Of a stretch of 64,000 bases of DNA, positions 28,081-36,777 are shown piece after piece. The DNA comes from J054 sp964613615. GTDB lineage: Bacteria; Pseudomonadota; Gammaproteobacteria; Steroidobacterales; GCA-2729495. The translations under genes were made by a program, and so were the position numbers. How positions within the stretch are numbered: the stretch's first letter is position 1; each line of letters begins with the position of its first letter. The notes under the pieces were generated by a model. The model searched no databases. It was not told the origin of the DNA and saw only the letters and a list, made by a program, of their open reading frames with translations. Location: positions 1 to 64,000 of the forward strand of contig CAZTIB010000079.1 of NCBI GenBank assembly GCA_964613615.1, written 5' to 3'.

Positions 28081-31002
28081 CTATTCGAGAAAATTCTCGC
28101 TCCCGAGGCACGGCAGACCAACGGCCGCTCGACCGCCTGCGCCGGTGGCCTGAATGATCTCACTGCGATCCCGCGCGTTCCCGTTCCCATCGCCTAACAC
28201 AACTCTCTCGTTGAACCTGTGCCCCGGCTGGATAACGATTTGCGGATGGTCGAACGGCGCCCTTTCGCACGTGACCCGCGCATCCGTGAGCGCCTCCAGG
28301 AATGCAACAACATCATCGATCTGCTGATCATCCAGGGCAAGCGCATGAATGTTTGGGGCGAGATCACCGAGGTTTTCCACAGCGAAATCCCCGCCGCGGT
28401 TATAGAACTCCATCACTTGCCTGAGTGTCAGCTGTCCACCATTGTGGAAAAACGGCGCCGTTAGCGTCACATTGCGCAGATTCGGTACCTTAAAGGCGCC
28501 GTCAATGCCCGTCGGCATCGCCAGGATCGGCTCAAGGTTTGCGACGTTCGGAAACGGCGAGGCGTCCGGATCGTAAGCCGGCACTGCGTCGTCACCCCGG
28601 CCAGGTCGCGGCGGGAAGAATTGCGGCGCGAGGCTGAACTCCGACTCTATGGACCAGAATCCACCCGCGTCCTCGCAGGCTTCCCGATCCGGGAAGGGCC
28701 CTCCCGGCAATGGCGGCGCGCCAGGTCCGCGGAGGCACTCGCCGGGTGCCGGATAGGCCGGATTCGCCTCAAGACGATGCGTCAGCCACACATAGCCAGC
28801 GAAGCCACCCGGGAAGAACACCGAGTCACCGTACCAGCTGAACGGCTCCGTGACCCGCGAGAAGTTCAGGCTCTTTATGGCAGCAGCGTCCGGCGCCGGC
28901 GTACCGAGCAGCTGGTCGATCCATTGCTGCGTAATGGAAAGCGGGTTACCCCACGGATCGTCCGCCCCGACGCCCGGGTCCTCCGCTGTCGGCCGCACAC
29001 CGATGTTATAGAACGCCGTATCGTAAAGCGTCGGGATTCCCAACGTGAAGTCGCCGTCGACAGCGCCGGACGCGAGCGTGGGTCCGTATACGGGCGGGAT
29101 CGGGTAACAGTTCGGACACGGCGCCGGCGCACCGGGGTCAGCGACCCAACGAATCGTGGCCGTGTCGGTGCCGACACCATTGTCGATAATCGTAATTTCG
29201 AGATCCCGCCGTCTGCGACAATTGACCCGGAAGACTGCGTCCCGGGTCGAATAATCGGCAAAATCCGAGGGCCCTGGTGGTACCGGCGGTGGCTCACGGA
29301 GTACCGGCCCCACAGGTCCCCGCGCATAAGGGGGTGGGGCCCCCGCGACCAGGTCCTGATTCATCAGGAAAGCCCGCACCTGGCATTGCCTGCCATTCAC
29401 CGTGATGTCACCGCCGACCGCGGCCGGATACCTGGACGGCAATTCTCGCGCTCCAGCCATACCGGCGATATTGAAACCGCCGACTGTGCCCTGCCCGCTA
29501 ATGAAATACCGGAACAGGTCCTCGGCGATATTAAAGGCGTCCCCCCTGCGCATACGTTCGACGAGCTGCTCGCGCTCGGGGAACTCACCGGATTCTGCCT
29601 CTTCGGTGAACGGGAAGGTCGCAGTCGAAAACAACGGGCCCTGGTGGCAGGTGCTGCAGTTGCCGCGCAGACCGACCTTGTCTTCCGGCGCAAGCTCGTT
29701 GGTGAAGAACAGGTTCATGCCGCGCATCTGTGCGTCGGTCAGAATGCCCTTCGCGTTGTCGACGTCCGGCGAGCGGCCGCCGGGCGCCTCGGCCCATTGA
29801 TCATAGGGCGCATCGTCTGACACCAGCGTGCGCTCATAAGCCTGTACCGCGAGCCCAAAAAACAGTGCGAAATTCACCTCCATCAGGGTGTATTCGTTTG
29901 TTGTCGCCGGCTCACCAAACCCAATCTCGTTCTGCTCCGCATCGAACAGCTTGTCGGAGTCCCAGAACCGAGTCGCGAAGGCGTCCTCGATCAGCTTCCC
30001 GTAAGTCGCCGGTTCACCGTTCGGTGCACCATTATTGGACAGGCCCGGGGATGGCCAGGCTGACATTTGCCCCAGCACACTATCGGTCTGATGAACGAGC
30101 TGTTGCTGCAGCACATCCAGGCTCAGCAACTTCTTACCGATCTTCGGGAAGGTGCGACCGTCGCAGGACATCTCCTTGTTGCTGACGGGCGGTCCAACAG
30201 CCTGCGACGCGAGGCTGGAGTTCTCGAATGCGACTTGAGTCTTGACGACGTTACCGTTATCTACCTCGAGAATTCGAGCCGCTGCATTTCGCTGCCCAAA
30301 AACGTCGACACCGTTGAAAATATTATTCGCACGACCGTCCCAGAAATTGCGATGATTAAAAGCGGCGTTGATGACGGTAGGCGCGTTACGCGGTTCGACA
30401 CGCCGGGTATTCTTGGCTCTTACTTGGAAACCATCCGGATCGGGAACGACGGTGCAGTCGTCCAGGGCCTCACCCAGCACGATATCGTTGAAGACCGCGG
30501 CGAAGGTGCCTTGGGATGAAGTGACATCATCGGTGTCGTGCAGGACCATTGAAGTGCGGTCACCCGGATCGACCAACCGGTGGAACGGGAAATCTCCCTC
30601 GCGCAGCTTGTAGTTCGCGCCACCGCGACCGGTCGTGGTTCGATCGAAGGCTTGATTGCCGCCATTGAGGCCGGGACTTAGCTGATTCCTCTCGCGTGCA
30701 TCAGCACCGGCATGATAGTGACAGGTCCCGCAGGCTACATCCGCACTGCCGACCTGCTGATCCCAGAACAGCGCTTTGCCGAGCAGGATTGCCGAATCCA
30801 GATCCCGAATGAATCCGTTCACGCCATCGGGGGTTGCCTCGTCAACCATTGGGAGTTTCGACAGCGTCTCAACGACCGTTGGCAGGTCAAGTTCTTTCGC
30901 TGAGGGCGGTGGTGCTGTCGCGGTTTCAACAAACTGGGCGACGGCAGGCGTTGCCAGGAACAGTAACGGCAACAACCAGGCAGGCGTACAGGGCGGCTTC
31001 AT
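28081..31002 (-). CDS. Very large exported di-haem cytochrome c peroxidase/MauG-like protein
   Basis: A 973-residue periplasmic di-haem protein. Signal peptide: residues 1-22 (ends AVA). Haem-binding CGTCH at 91-95 and CSTCH at 449-453, and the family tail FKVPNLRNVTLTAPFFHNGG from 837 with FYNRGG. Bacterial di-haem peroxidases are usually about 300-400 residues, so about 350 residues between the haems and a similar stretch after the second are extra. The extra part after haem two is Pro/Gly-rich with several cysteines, including CPNC without His, so not a third haem. The ATG at 31002 has GGGGGAGC upstream; the in-frame extension to 31095 is the duplicated leader, not protein. Either reduces peroxides or oxidatively modifies a partner, as MauG does. 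Confidence 0.9.
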   Translation of the reverse strand: MKPPCTPAWLLPLLFLATPAVAQFVETATAPPPSAKELDLPTVVETLSKLPMVDEATPDGVNGFIRDLDSAILLGKALFWDQQVGSADVACGTCHYHAGADARERNQLSPGLNGGNQAFDRTTTGRGGANYKLREGDFPFHRLVDPGDRTSMVLHDTDDVTSSQGTFAAVFNDIVLGEALDDCTVVPDPDGFQVRAKNTRRVEPRNAPTVINAAFNHRNFWDGRANNIFNGVDVFGQRNAAARILEVDNGNVVKTQVAFENSSLASQAVGPPVSNKEMSCDGRTFPKIGKKLLSLDVLQQQLVHQTDSVLGQMSAWPSPGLSNNGAPNGEPATYGKLIEDAFATRFWDSDKLFDAEQNEIGFGEPATTNEYTLMEVNFALFFGLAVQAYERTLVSDDAPYDQWAEAPGGRSPDVDNAKGILTDAQMRGMNLFFTNELAPEDKVGLRGNCSTCHQGPLFSTATFPFTEEAESGEFPEREQLVERMRRGDAFNIAEDLFRYFISGQGTVGGFNIAGMAGARELPSRYPAAVGGDITVNGRQCQVRAFLMNQDLVAGAPPPYARGPVGPVLREPPPVPPGPSDFADYSTRDAVFRVNCRRRRDLEITIIDNGVGTDTATIRWVADPGAPAPCPNCYPIPPVYGPTLASGAVDGDFTLGIPTLYDTAFYNIGVRPTAEDPGVGADDPWGNPLSITQQWIDQLLGTPAPDAAAIKSLNFSRVTEPFSWYGDSVFFPGGFAGYVWLTHRLEANPAYPAPGECLRGPGAPPLPGGPFPDREACEDAGGFWSIESEFSLAPQFFPPRPGRGDDAVPAYDPDASPFPNVANLEPILAMPTGIDGAFKVPNLRNVTLTAPFFHNGGQLTLRQVMEFYNRGGDFAVENLGDLAPNIHALALDDQQIDDVVAFLEALTDARVTCERAPFDHPQIVIQPGHRFNERVVLGDGNGNARDRSEIIQATGAGGRAAVGLPCLGSENFLE

Positions 31003-31124
31003 CTTTGCTCCCCCAATAAAGCCATCCCTGGCAAACGTCGGGACTTTCTTATTACATACCATTGTAATCCCAATTTGGGACCATTGTGCCGACACCAGAG
31101 CGACTCAAGGCCGATGCTTGTAAT
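31003..31124 (-). repeat. Duplicated promoter/leader region, copy before the di-haem peroxidase gene
   Basis: This leader is clearly related to 33263-33396 over more than 100 bp. Shared parts include GGGGGAxCAAAG before the ATG, CGTCGTT/CGTCGGG-type blocks, the palindrome at 31068-31080 with flanking GGTCCCAA, and GCTTGTAAT near the far end. The homology continues into the signal-peptide codons, so it reflects a duplication of promoter plus gene start. Confidence 0.8.
31068..31080. promoter_or_regulatory. Palindromic operator TCCCAA-T-TTGGGA before the di-haem peroxidase
   Basis: A perfect 6+1+6 inverted repeat, 65 nt from the ATG at 31002. The matching site at 33328-33340 is exactly the same distance from its ATG. 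On the coding strand, TTGGGA could double as a -35 element, so a bound regulator would occlude the promoter. The MarR-family gene at 33474-33938 is the local candidate. Confidence 0.75.
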
Positions 31125-31552
31125 GGTGTCCACGATCCGGTCGGACACGTTTCAGACTACGCTGCGCCGGCCCGCGCCTGAGCGCGCGGGCAAACAAGCG
31201 ACATTGCTGCGAGGTCCCTGCCGGCGCGGGGCCGCAGCTGGCCTACGCAGCTCATTGGCCCTGGGAGCCACTGACAGCATGCGGCGCGAATAACCGCGGT
31301 AAACATAATCCGGACCATCGACTAGCTCACGTAAACGTTGACGGCGCGCGTCGATCGATTTCGATGCACCGACGGACCCACGACACGCTGGCTTCTCGAC
31401 ATTGCAGACACCCGCCATTGTCATGGCTAGAATCATTGTGTCCGACGCAAAGAATGCGGCATGGATGGTGGACACTGGCAGCTCCGTTTTCGCGTTTCCG
31501 GCTCAGCGAGTGGATGGCATGAGCGATTGGGCTTGGCGCCTGGAGAGTCAAT
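31081..31552. other. Intergenic region between peroxidase promoter and FKBP gene
   Basis: No credible gene in these 472 bp. It includes the far part of the duplicated leader, a GC-rich hairpin at 31170-31191 (GCCCGCGC/GCGCGGGC) and TAGAAT at 31428-31433, a possible -10 for the FKBP gene without a good -35. Confidence 0.45.
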
Positions 31553-32062
31553 ATGTGGTTTTTGCAGTGCAGATGGCGTCGGGGTGACCTTGCATTCATC
31601 GCCCTTCTGCTGTGCTCACTGAGTGTTGCGGCGAACGAGGAGACAAGCAATACAATCAAGCCGGGTAAGGTTGTCGCATTGAGCTACACGGTGTCGCTGC
31701 CGGATGGCGAAGTGGTGCACAGCAATGTGGACGGACCACCAATTCGCTATAGGCAGGGTGACGGCAAGCTATTGCCTGCTCTCGAGGCTGCACTGGACGG
31801 CCTCGCTGCCGGCGACAAGCAATCCGTGACCCTGGCCCCTGAGGATATTTACGGCCCGGTCAACACAGCTGCCTTCCGTGAGGTGCCAATCGATCAGATT
31901 CCGGAAGCTGCGCGTCATGTCGGCGCATTCTTTGTCGCACAGGGATACGGACGCAGAGCTCGGGTTGCCGAAGTTAAAGAGGACACGGTTATCCTGGATT
32001 TCAATCACCCACTGGCCGGCCAGACACTGACCTATGATGTCGCGATCTTGTCCGTGGAGTAG
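31553..32062 (+). CDS. Exported FKBP-type peptidyl-prolyl isomerase (SlyD-like)
   Basis: A 169-residue protein with an N-terminal hydrophobic segment (LAFIALLLCSLSVAA) likely to be a signal peptide or anchor. The FKBP fold follows: VVALSYTVSLPDGEVV, the pocket segment with RYRQGDGKLLPALEAALDGL, then LAPEDIYGPV and DFNHPLAGQTLTYDVAILSV, which is the SlyD-type insert-flap wording. It lacks SlyD's His-rich metal tail. It is encoded on the opposite strand between the two units of the peroxidase locus and converges on copy 1 of the nine-cysteine protein (67 bp). It may assist periplasmic folding there; equally it may be unrelated. Confidence 0.88.
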   Translation: MWFLQCRWRRGDLAFIALLLCSLSVAANEETSNTIKPGKVVALSYTVSLPDGEVVHSNVDGPPIRYRQGDGKLLPALEAALDGLAAGDKQSVTLAPEDIYGPVNTAAFREVPIDQIPEAARHVGAFFVAQGYGRRARVAEVKEDTVILDFNHPLAGQTLTYDVAILSVE

Positions 32063-32128
32063 ATCTACCGGTAGAGAAGATCCCGCGCAACGGCAGGGTT
32101 GTCTTCCTCCCCGAATGCTCAACAAAGA

Positions 32129-33262
32129 CTACGGGCAGAAGTTGCCGGTCTCTTGCAGGCAATGGAAATTCTCGACGATCCCGATCTCCTGGAACGGTGA
32201 CTCCGGCGCCCCTTGCGGCGGCGTCGGACCAAAGGCATTGAATAGGGGTACAGTTTCACTGCCGCGCGGGGGTGGCAGATTGAATACCAGGAAAGCGCTC
32301 GGCGGCTGCCACTCGATATGCGCCGGGAAGGCCTGGATGATGTCGTTGCCCGGCGATATGTCGCCATTGTCCGGCGCCTCGTGGATCGGGCACAGGATAT
32401 AACGCGCAGTTTCCTGGGCGCCCCCTACGCCGCCGTTTCCGATCCGGTACCGCAGTGATGCGAGGTCTCGCTCCAGCAGCCCGAACAGCTCCTCACCGGT
32501 ATAAACCAACGGATAACCGACGTTCTGCGACGCTGTGCCGTTCGCCGTAAGCATGGCATTAAAGAAAACGCAGTCAGGATCCGTACCGCTCACATCAAAG
32601 CGACAGGCTGAGGCCTTCGGGGTGAAATTTACCAGTCCCTGTTTCCAGAGACCGATCGGATTGTCCGTGAAGTAAGCACCCTTGGCATTCATAATCTTCG
32701 TCTGCGACCCGACCGCGAAGCCACCGGCAAACGGATCCACGAACAACGGCGGCGGGGAATAGCCGTCTGGCCAGAAGGGGCTCGGCGGCGATGTCTCCCC
32801 GAACTGCTGTGTGAATTCGTATAGCACAAAGTGTTCGGCGATCTCGAACGCGCGCCGCCCGGCTGCGTCATCCGTGAATCCTTGTGGGTCCATCTGGCCC
32901 GTGGTCACGAAATAACAAAACTTGCCGTCGTAGAAATGGCAACCCTCGTAGCGCGTGCGGCGTCTGTTCGTATGGAACTCATCGCACGGCACCGGGTTTC
33001 CGTCGCCGTCGAAATCCGCAGTCCACGGGGAGACCGAGCCGTCGTTGCCGGTACCGCCGTCGGCATCTCCGCTCCTGACGAACGCCGATATGACTTTGTC
33101 CGGATCGACGCCGTTGGCGCGCATGAAGTCCGCATCGACTTCATAGGGTACGCAGCGGTCATTGAATGTGAACGGCGGCGGCCCCTCCGCCGCTGCCGAC
33201 ACCGGAATCACGGCCAGAAACAGTGAGGACACCAACCAGGCAAGCGGACAGGGCGACTCCAT
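32129..33262 (-). CDS. Exported nine-cysteine protein of unknown family (copy 1)
   Basis: 377 residues, paralogue of the product of 26868-28013 and likewise unrecognised. Signal peptide ends VSAAA; mature start EGPPPFTFNDRCVPYEV. All nine cysteines are shared, in RCVPYE, PCDEFH, GCHFYDGKFC, SACRF, DCVFF, YILCP and the terminal HCLQ-GNFCP. I see no transmembrane segment, haem motif or enzyme signature. The ATG at 33262 has GGGGGAAC before it; the longer frame from 33355 is leader sequence conserved with the peroxidase gene. The upstream palindrome (33328-33340) and leader duplication imply coordinated expression with the di-haem peroxidase. MarR-type regulator gene lies 211 bp upstream. Confidence 0.85.
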   Translation of the reverse strand: MESPCPLAWLVSSLFLAVIPVSAAAEGPPPFTFNDRCVPYEVDADFMRANGVDPDKVISAFVRSGDADGGTGNDGSVSPWTADFDGDGNPVPCDEFHTNRRRTRYEGCHFYDGKFCYFVTTGQMDPQGFTDDAAGRRAFEIAEHFVLYEFTQQFGETSPPSPFWPDGYSPPPLFVDPFAGGFAVGSQTKIMNAKGAYFTDNPIGLWKQGLVNFTPKASACRFDVSGTDPDCVFFNAMLTANGTASQNVGYPLVYTGEELFGLLERDLASLRYRIGNGGVGGAQETARYILCPIHEAPDNGDISPGNDIIQAFPAHIEWQPPSAFLVFNLPPPRGSETVPLFNAFGPTPPQGAPESPFQEIGIVENFHCLQETGNFCP

Positions 33263-33396
33263 CTTTGTTCCCCCAATCAATTCATTCCTGGCGAACGACG
33301 GGAATGGATTCTTATCTATAATTTTAATCCCAACTTGGGACCATACTGCCCGCACCCCGTGCGACGCAAGCCCGCACTTCGCGTACAGGCTTGTAA
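33263..33396 (-). repeat. Duplicated promoter/leader region, copy before nine-cysteine protein 1
   Basis: Counterpart of 31003-31124, with the palindrome, ribosome binding site and translation start at the same relative positions. Divergence between copies is spread evenly, suggesting an old duplication kept under selection at the operator. Confidence 0.8.
33328..33340. promoter_or_regulatory. Palindromic operator TCCCAA-C-TTGGGA before nine-cysteine protein 1
   Basis: The same 13-bp palindrome as at 31068-31080, differing only at the central base, and 65 nt from the ATG at 33262. Conservation of both arms and of the distance argues for a protein-binding site. The closest regulator gene is the MarR-family one at 33474-33938. 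Confidence 0.75.
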
Positions 33397-33473
33397 TCCT
33401 GGGGATCAGGCAAATACCGCAGCGAGGAACCCCCTATATTTCAAGGTATTCTTCGCTCTTCGGGAGCGGATCC

Positions 33474-33938
33474 CTAACGGAAACGCTTCGGTGCCTGCCG
33501 ATTGATCTCAATCATGCGGTGCAACAATTCCTTTGCGTTGGGCCGCTTGCTGCTCAAGCGAAAACTGTTGTCGAGCTCGCCGATTTCATCGAACAGCTCC
33601 CCCAACTGCTCTACCTGCCACGTCCACTCAGCCTTCCCTTTCGCTGTCTGCACGAGCCGACGTTGACGCCGATCGTTAGGATCGATTTTCTCCCGAGCGA
33701 GGCCATGCTTGATCTGCCACGACACATATCGGGACACAGAGGACTTCGGTAGCCCGGTGGCCGCGCAGATTTCGGTCATCGTGGGTGGCGTGCCGCGCTC
33801 GTTCAGAAAAACCATCGTCAACGCGACCAGCAACTGGCCCATCGGGTAGTTCCCGTAGCGTGCGGTTAACATGTGCAGGATGCGCCAGAACAGCGCCATC
33901 TGCCCTTCGGCGGTCAGACTTTTGTCTTGCTTGCGCAT
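33474..33938 (-). CDS. MarR-family transcriptional regulator
   Basis: A 154-residue winged-helix regulator. The HTH reads PPTMTEICAATGLPKSSVSRYVSWQ near residues 53-77, and the wing has the basic DPNDRRQRRLVQTAKG. N- and C-terminal helices would form the dimer. It lies upstream of nine-cysteine protein 1 on the same strand. MarR proteins bind short palindromes over promoters and often respond to oxidants or phenolics, so it is the best candidate for the TCCCAA-N-TTGGGA sites. I find no such palindrome before its own start. Confidence 0.9.
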   Translation of the reverse strand: MRKQDKSLTAEGQMALFWRILHMLTARYGNYPMGQLLVALTMVFLNERGTPPTMTEICAATGLPKSSVSRYVSWQIKHGLAREKIDPNDRRQRRLVQTAKGKAEWTWQVEQLGELFDEIGELDNSFRLSSKRPNAKELLHRMIEINRQAPKRFR

Positions 33939-34063
33939 GGCCCTGGATCCCGATTCACTGCAATTGTCGCAGAACTATTCATCGGCCCGCAGAATATTCG
34001 TACCCTCGCCCGCTCTACCTGGCGATGATCCCGCGCTCGAGCCACCTGTTCCAGCGGCATTTG

Positions 34064-34095
34064 AAAAAGATGTGCCCGCACGAGGCGGGCACATC
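34064..34095 (-). terminator. Intrinsic terminator of the histone-H1-like gene
   Basis: On the - strand, an 11-bp perfect stem (34085-34095 with 34069-34079) and a 5-nt loop are followed by TTTTT. It lies 36 bp past the stop at 34132. Confidence 0.85.
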
Positions 34096-34131
34096 CGAGG
34101 TCTCCCCATAAGCTAGAGCTATGGAAGATGA

Positions 34132-34512
34132 CTATCGCCTCTTCTTCTTTGACGCTGCGACCTTTCTCTGCGCTGCAGCAACCTTCCGCCTCGCCTGGCG
34201 CTTGGCTATATCGGCTTTCTTGATGGCGCGCTTCTTTGCCAAACTGGCTTTCTTCCTTGCCTTTGCCGCGAGCTTCTTCTTCACCGACCATGACGGACCC
34301 TTGATATCGGCTTCCTTCATGATGTGAGCAATAAGTCTCGCCGCAAAGACTTTCAGTTCCGCCTCGGCTCTCGCCTGTTCGGCCTTCTTGGTGTTCTGAT
34401 GCACCTTCATCATTGCATCGCGGATCGCCGTGGTCATCACCGTGGTCTTTCGAGAAGCAGCTGGTACTTTCCTTTTCGCCTTTCTCTTGGTCTTGCGTTT
34501 TGCTTTAGCCAT
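34132..34512 (-). CDS. Histone-H1-like Lys/Arg/Ala-rich DNA-binding protein
   Basis: 126 residues, very basic. The N-terminus MAKAKRKTKRKAKRK and the C-terminal tail AAQRKVAASKKKRR resemble bacterial H1-like proteins; the middle (about residues 25-75: TTAIRDAMMKVHQNTKKAEQ and on) is a helical, less basic segment. The ATG at 34512 follows GGGGAGAAA. Likely a nucleoid or RNA-binding protein of the cytoplasm. It diverges from a methyltransferase gene whose product begins with a similar Lys-rich tail. Exact family is not certain because low-complexity sequence carries little signal. Confidence 0.75.
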   Translation of the reverse strand: MAKAKRKTKRKAKRKVPAASRKTTVMTTAIRDAMMKVHQNTKKAEQARAEAELKVFAARLIAHIMKEADIKGPSWSVKKKLAAKARKKASLAKKRAIKKADIAKRQARRKVAAAQRKVAASKKKRR

Positions 34513-34730
34513 CGTATTTCTCCCCGTGTCGGGACTCATCAGTAAACAGTACAATCAAGAAGCCCCTGACGCAGCCAGGAGCCCCCCACGTTCACAATGT
34601 ACACTATGCTCAGGATCAGGTGCTTCTCCAGACAACAAATTGAAATAATTTGATTCACATAGGCCTGTCTTCTCGGGCGCTTTCTTTGCAGGCCTCGCGA
34701 CGCCGGACGCAGGTAATTTCAGAATCAGTC

Positions 34731-35546
34731 ATGGCTAAACGCAAACCCAAGTCGAAGTCGATGGCGGCAACAGCCGATTTGCATGAGCTTTACGAAGACT
34801 CGGTACAGAACGTGACCGAGCAGTGTCAGTTTGTAGAAAATGTGTTCGAGGAGATACGCGGGCGTTCACCGTCTGGGCTTCGAGAAGATTTCTGCGGGAC
34901 GGCCAGCGCCGCGGCTGAGTGGGTGGGCAGATCAAACTCGCATCATGCGTTCGGCGTCGATATCGATCTCGACGTCCTGCAGTGGGGCCGGAAAAACAGA
35001 GTTGGGGCGCTCCCCAAGTCACAACGGCGGAGGATTTCCCTGATCTGTGGTGACGTGCGACATATAGAAACACCACCCGTGGACGTGATCTGTGCCTTCA
35101 ACTTCAGCTACTGGATCTTCAGGAAACGTGCGAAGCTCCGTGAATACTTCGAAGCCGTGTACCGGCGGTTAGGGCCGCAAGGCGTGTTCTTCCTCGACGC
35201 CTATGGCGGGCATGCGGCATTCCAGGAACTGGAGGAAGAGATGGACCTCGGGGATTTCACTTACGTCTGGGAACAGGCGAAATACAATCCGGTGACGGGT
35301 CACATGAAAACCCACATCCATTTCGAGTTTCCGGACGGATCCCGCATTCGCAAGGCCTTCACCTACAAGTGGCGCCTGTGGACGCTCCCGGAACTCCGGG
35401 AACTACTGCTGGAAGCGGGCTTCCGCAATCCGACGATCCATTCCGAATTCACTAACGACGACGGCGACGGGATCGGATTGTGGTTTCCTGTCACGCATCT
35501 CCCGGCATCCCGCGCCTGGATCATCAATATCACCGCCGAAAAATAG
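34731..35546 (+). CDS. Class I SAM-dependent methyltransferase
   Basis: 271 residues. After a basic tail (MAKRKPKSKSMA) come YEDSVQN, the glycine-poor motif I REDFCGTASAAAEW, motif II AFGVDIDLDVLQWG and motif IV-like VDVICAFNFSYWIFRKR. The acidic Asp in GVDIDLD would bind SAM. The C-terminal WTLPELRELLLEAGF is common in small-molecule methyltransferases. ATG at 34731 was chosen since the family fold starts soon after and the upstream extension is noncoding in character. Substrate unknown. Confidence 0.85.
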   Translation: MAKRKPKSKSMAATADLHELYEDSVQNVTEQCQFVENVFEEIRGRSPSGLREDFCGTASAAAEWVGRSNSHHAFGVDIDLDVLQWGRKNRVGALPKSQRRRISLICGDVRHIETPPVDVICAFNFSYWIFRKRAKLREYFEAVYRRLGPQGVFFLDAYGGHAAFQELEEEMDLGDFTYVWEQAKYNPVTGHMKTHIHFEFPDGSRIRKAFTYKWRLWTLPELRELLLEAGFRNPTIHSEFTNDDGDGIGLWFPVTHLPASRAWIINITAEK

Positions 35547-35618
35547 GCTACCGACAGAGTCCCCAGGCAAAGTCATTCGAGCCAAAGGCGGCGACGTGCT
35601 GATGCAACCGTCCCAGCA

Positions 35619-36566
35619 CTATTCCCTGATCCTTAGCACGATTTTGCCGCGCGCACGCTCGGTCTGGCTGCGCTCGTGTGCATCACGCACTAGTTCAAGG
35701 GGGTAAATACTGTCGATCACCGAGTGGAGCTTTCCTTCCTCGACCCATCCGGACAGGATCATCAGGTCGGCGGCCGTAGGTACCCAGACCAGGAAATAGC
35801 CGCCGCGAGGCTTGATCTCAGTCTGCCCGGGAATGAAAAATTCTATGCCCTCCACCGGTACCAGGGTGATATAGACGCCCTCGGGAGCAAGCTGCTGGCG
35901 AGCGTCTGCGTATTTCATGTAGCCCACGGTGTCGTAAATGACATCCCAGGTCTGGCCCGACTCCAGCGGATTCTGCCGGGTATAGTCGACCACATCGTCC
36001 GCACCCAGCTCGCGAGCCAGCGCCAGGTTAAGCGTGCTGCACACACCAGTAACATGCGCTCCCATGTTCTTCGCGATCTGGACGGCATACACACCCACGC
36101 CGCCGACCGCACCGTTGATCAGCACCCGTTGCCCCGGCTGTAGCCGCCCGACGTCGCGGAGACCATTCAGCGCTGTCAACGCTGCCAGCGGCATAGCCGC
36201 AGCTTCATTGTCATTCAATGCCTCAGGCCTGGCGGCAACAGTATCGGCGTTCACCGCCGCGTATTCGGCATAGCAGCCGCCCGGGCCCACATTTGAACGG
36301 GCGAATACCCGGTCGCCAGGCTGAAAACCGGAGACGTTGGCGCCCACCTCAGCCACGGTCCCGGATGCGTCGAAGCCCAGTATCATTGGGAACTCGCTAC
36401 CAAAGCGATCGCTCATCCAGCCTTCGCGGATTTTCCAGTCAATAGGATTGACTCCCGCAGCAACCACCTCCACCAGCACCTGGTCTACGTTGATCTCCGG
36501 CTTCGGCATGTCGCGAACTTCCATCACTGAAGATGGCCCAAACTTGTCCAGTACGGCTGCTTTCAT
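35619..36566 (-). CDS. NADPH:quinone reductase-like MDR oxidoreductase
   Basis: 315 residues, zinc-free medium-chain dehydrogenase. The opening MKAAVLDKFGPSSVMEV, the segment GVNPIDWKIREGW with GFDASGTVAEVG, and the dinucleotide motif INGAVGGVGVYAVQIAK are diagnostic. The structural-zinc cysteine cluster is absent, placing it with quinone oxidoreductases/enoyl reductases. It ends with ERARGKIVLRI, a usual C-terminus. The ATG at 36566 begins the family domain; the longer frame adds 36 unrelated residues. Substrate unknown; probably detoxifies quinones or reactive enones. Confidence 0.9.
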   Translation of the reverse strand: MKAAVLDKFGPSSVMEVRDMPKPEINVDQVLVEVVAAGVNPIDWKIREGWMSDRFGSEFPMILGFDASGTVAEVGANVSGFQPGDRVFARSNVGPGGCYAEYAAVNADTVAARPEALNDNEAAAMPLAALTALNGLRDVGRLQPGQRVLINGAVGGVGVYAVQIAKNMGAHVTGVCSTLNLALARELGADDVVDYTRQNPLESGQTWDVIYDTVGYMKYADARQQLAPEGVYITLVPVEGIEFFIPGQTEIKPRGGYFLVWVPTAADLMILSGWVEEGKLHSVIDSIYPLELVRDAHERSQTERARGKIVLRIRE

Positions 36567-36777
36567 ATTGTTCTCCGCGTTGGCGCGATCATTCGACCTG
36601 AAGACTAACAGACCAATGGACTGCAGATGGTTGCGTGGCGCCGGAGACGCGGGTCGCCGCGGCAACAACGCCACTGCGAACTGCCATGCTTGTGCTCAAC
36701 TGAATCGTTTGCGCTCGCCTGATTGCACCGCATCTCCCTGCACTCCACAATGAGCGAAACGCATAGGGGGCCTTGCA

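Noticed and set aside
28081..31002. CPNCY in the peroxidase as a third haem site
   Set aside because: It lacks the following histidine, so it does not meet CxxCH.
31402..31587. 61-residue + strand frame upstream of the FKBP gene
   Set aside because: No family, no ribosome binding site, and it runs into the FKBP start in another frame.
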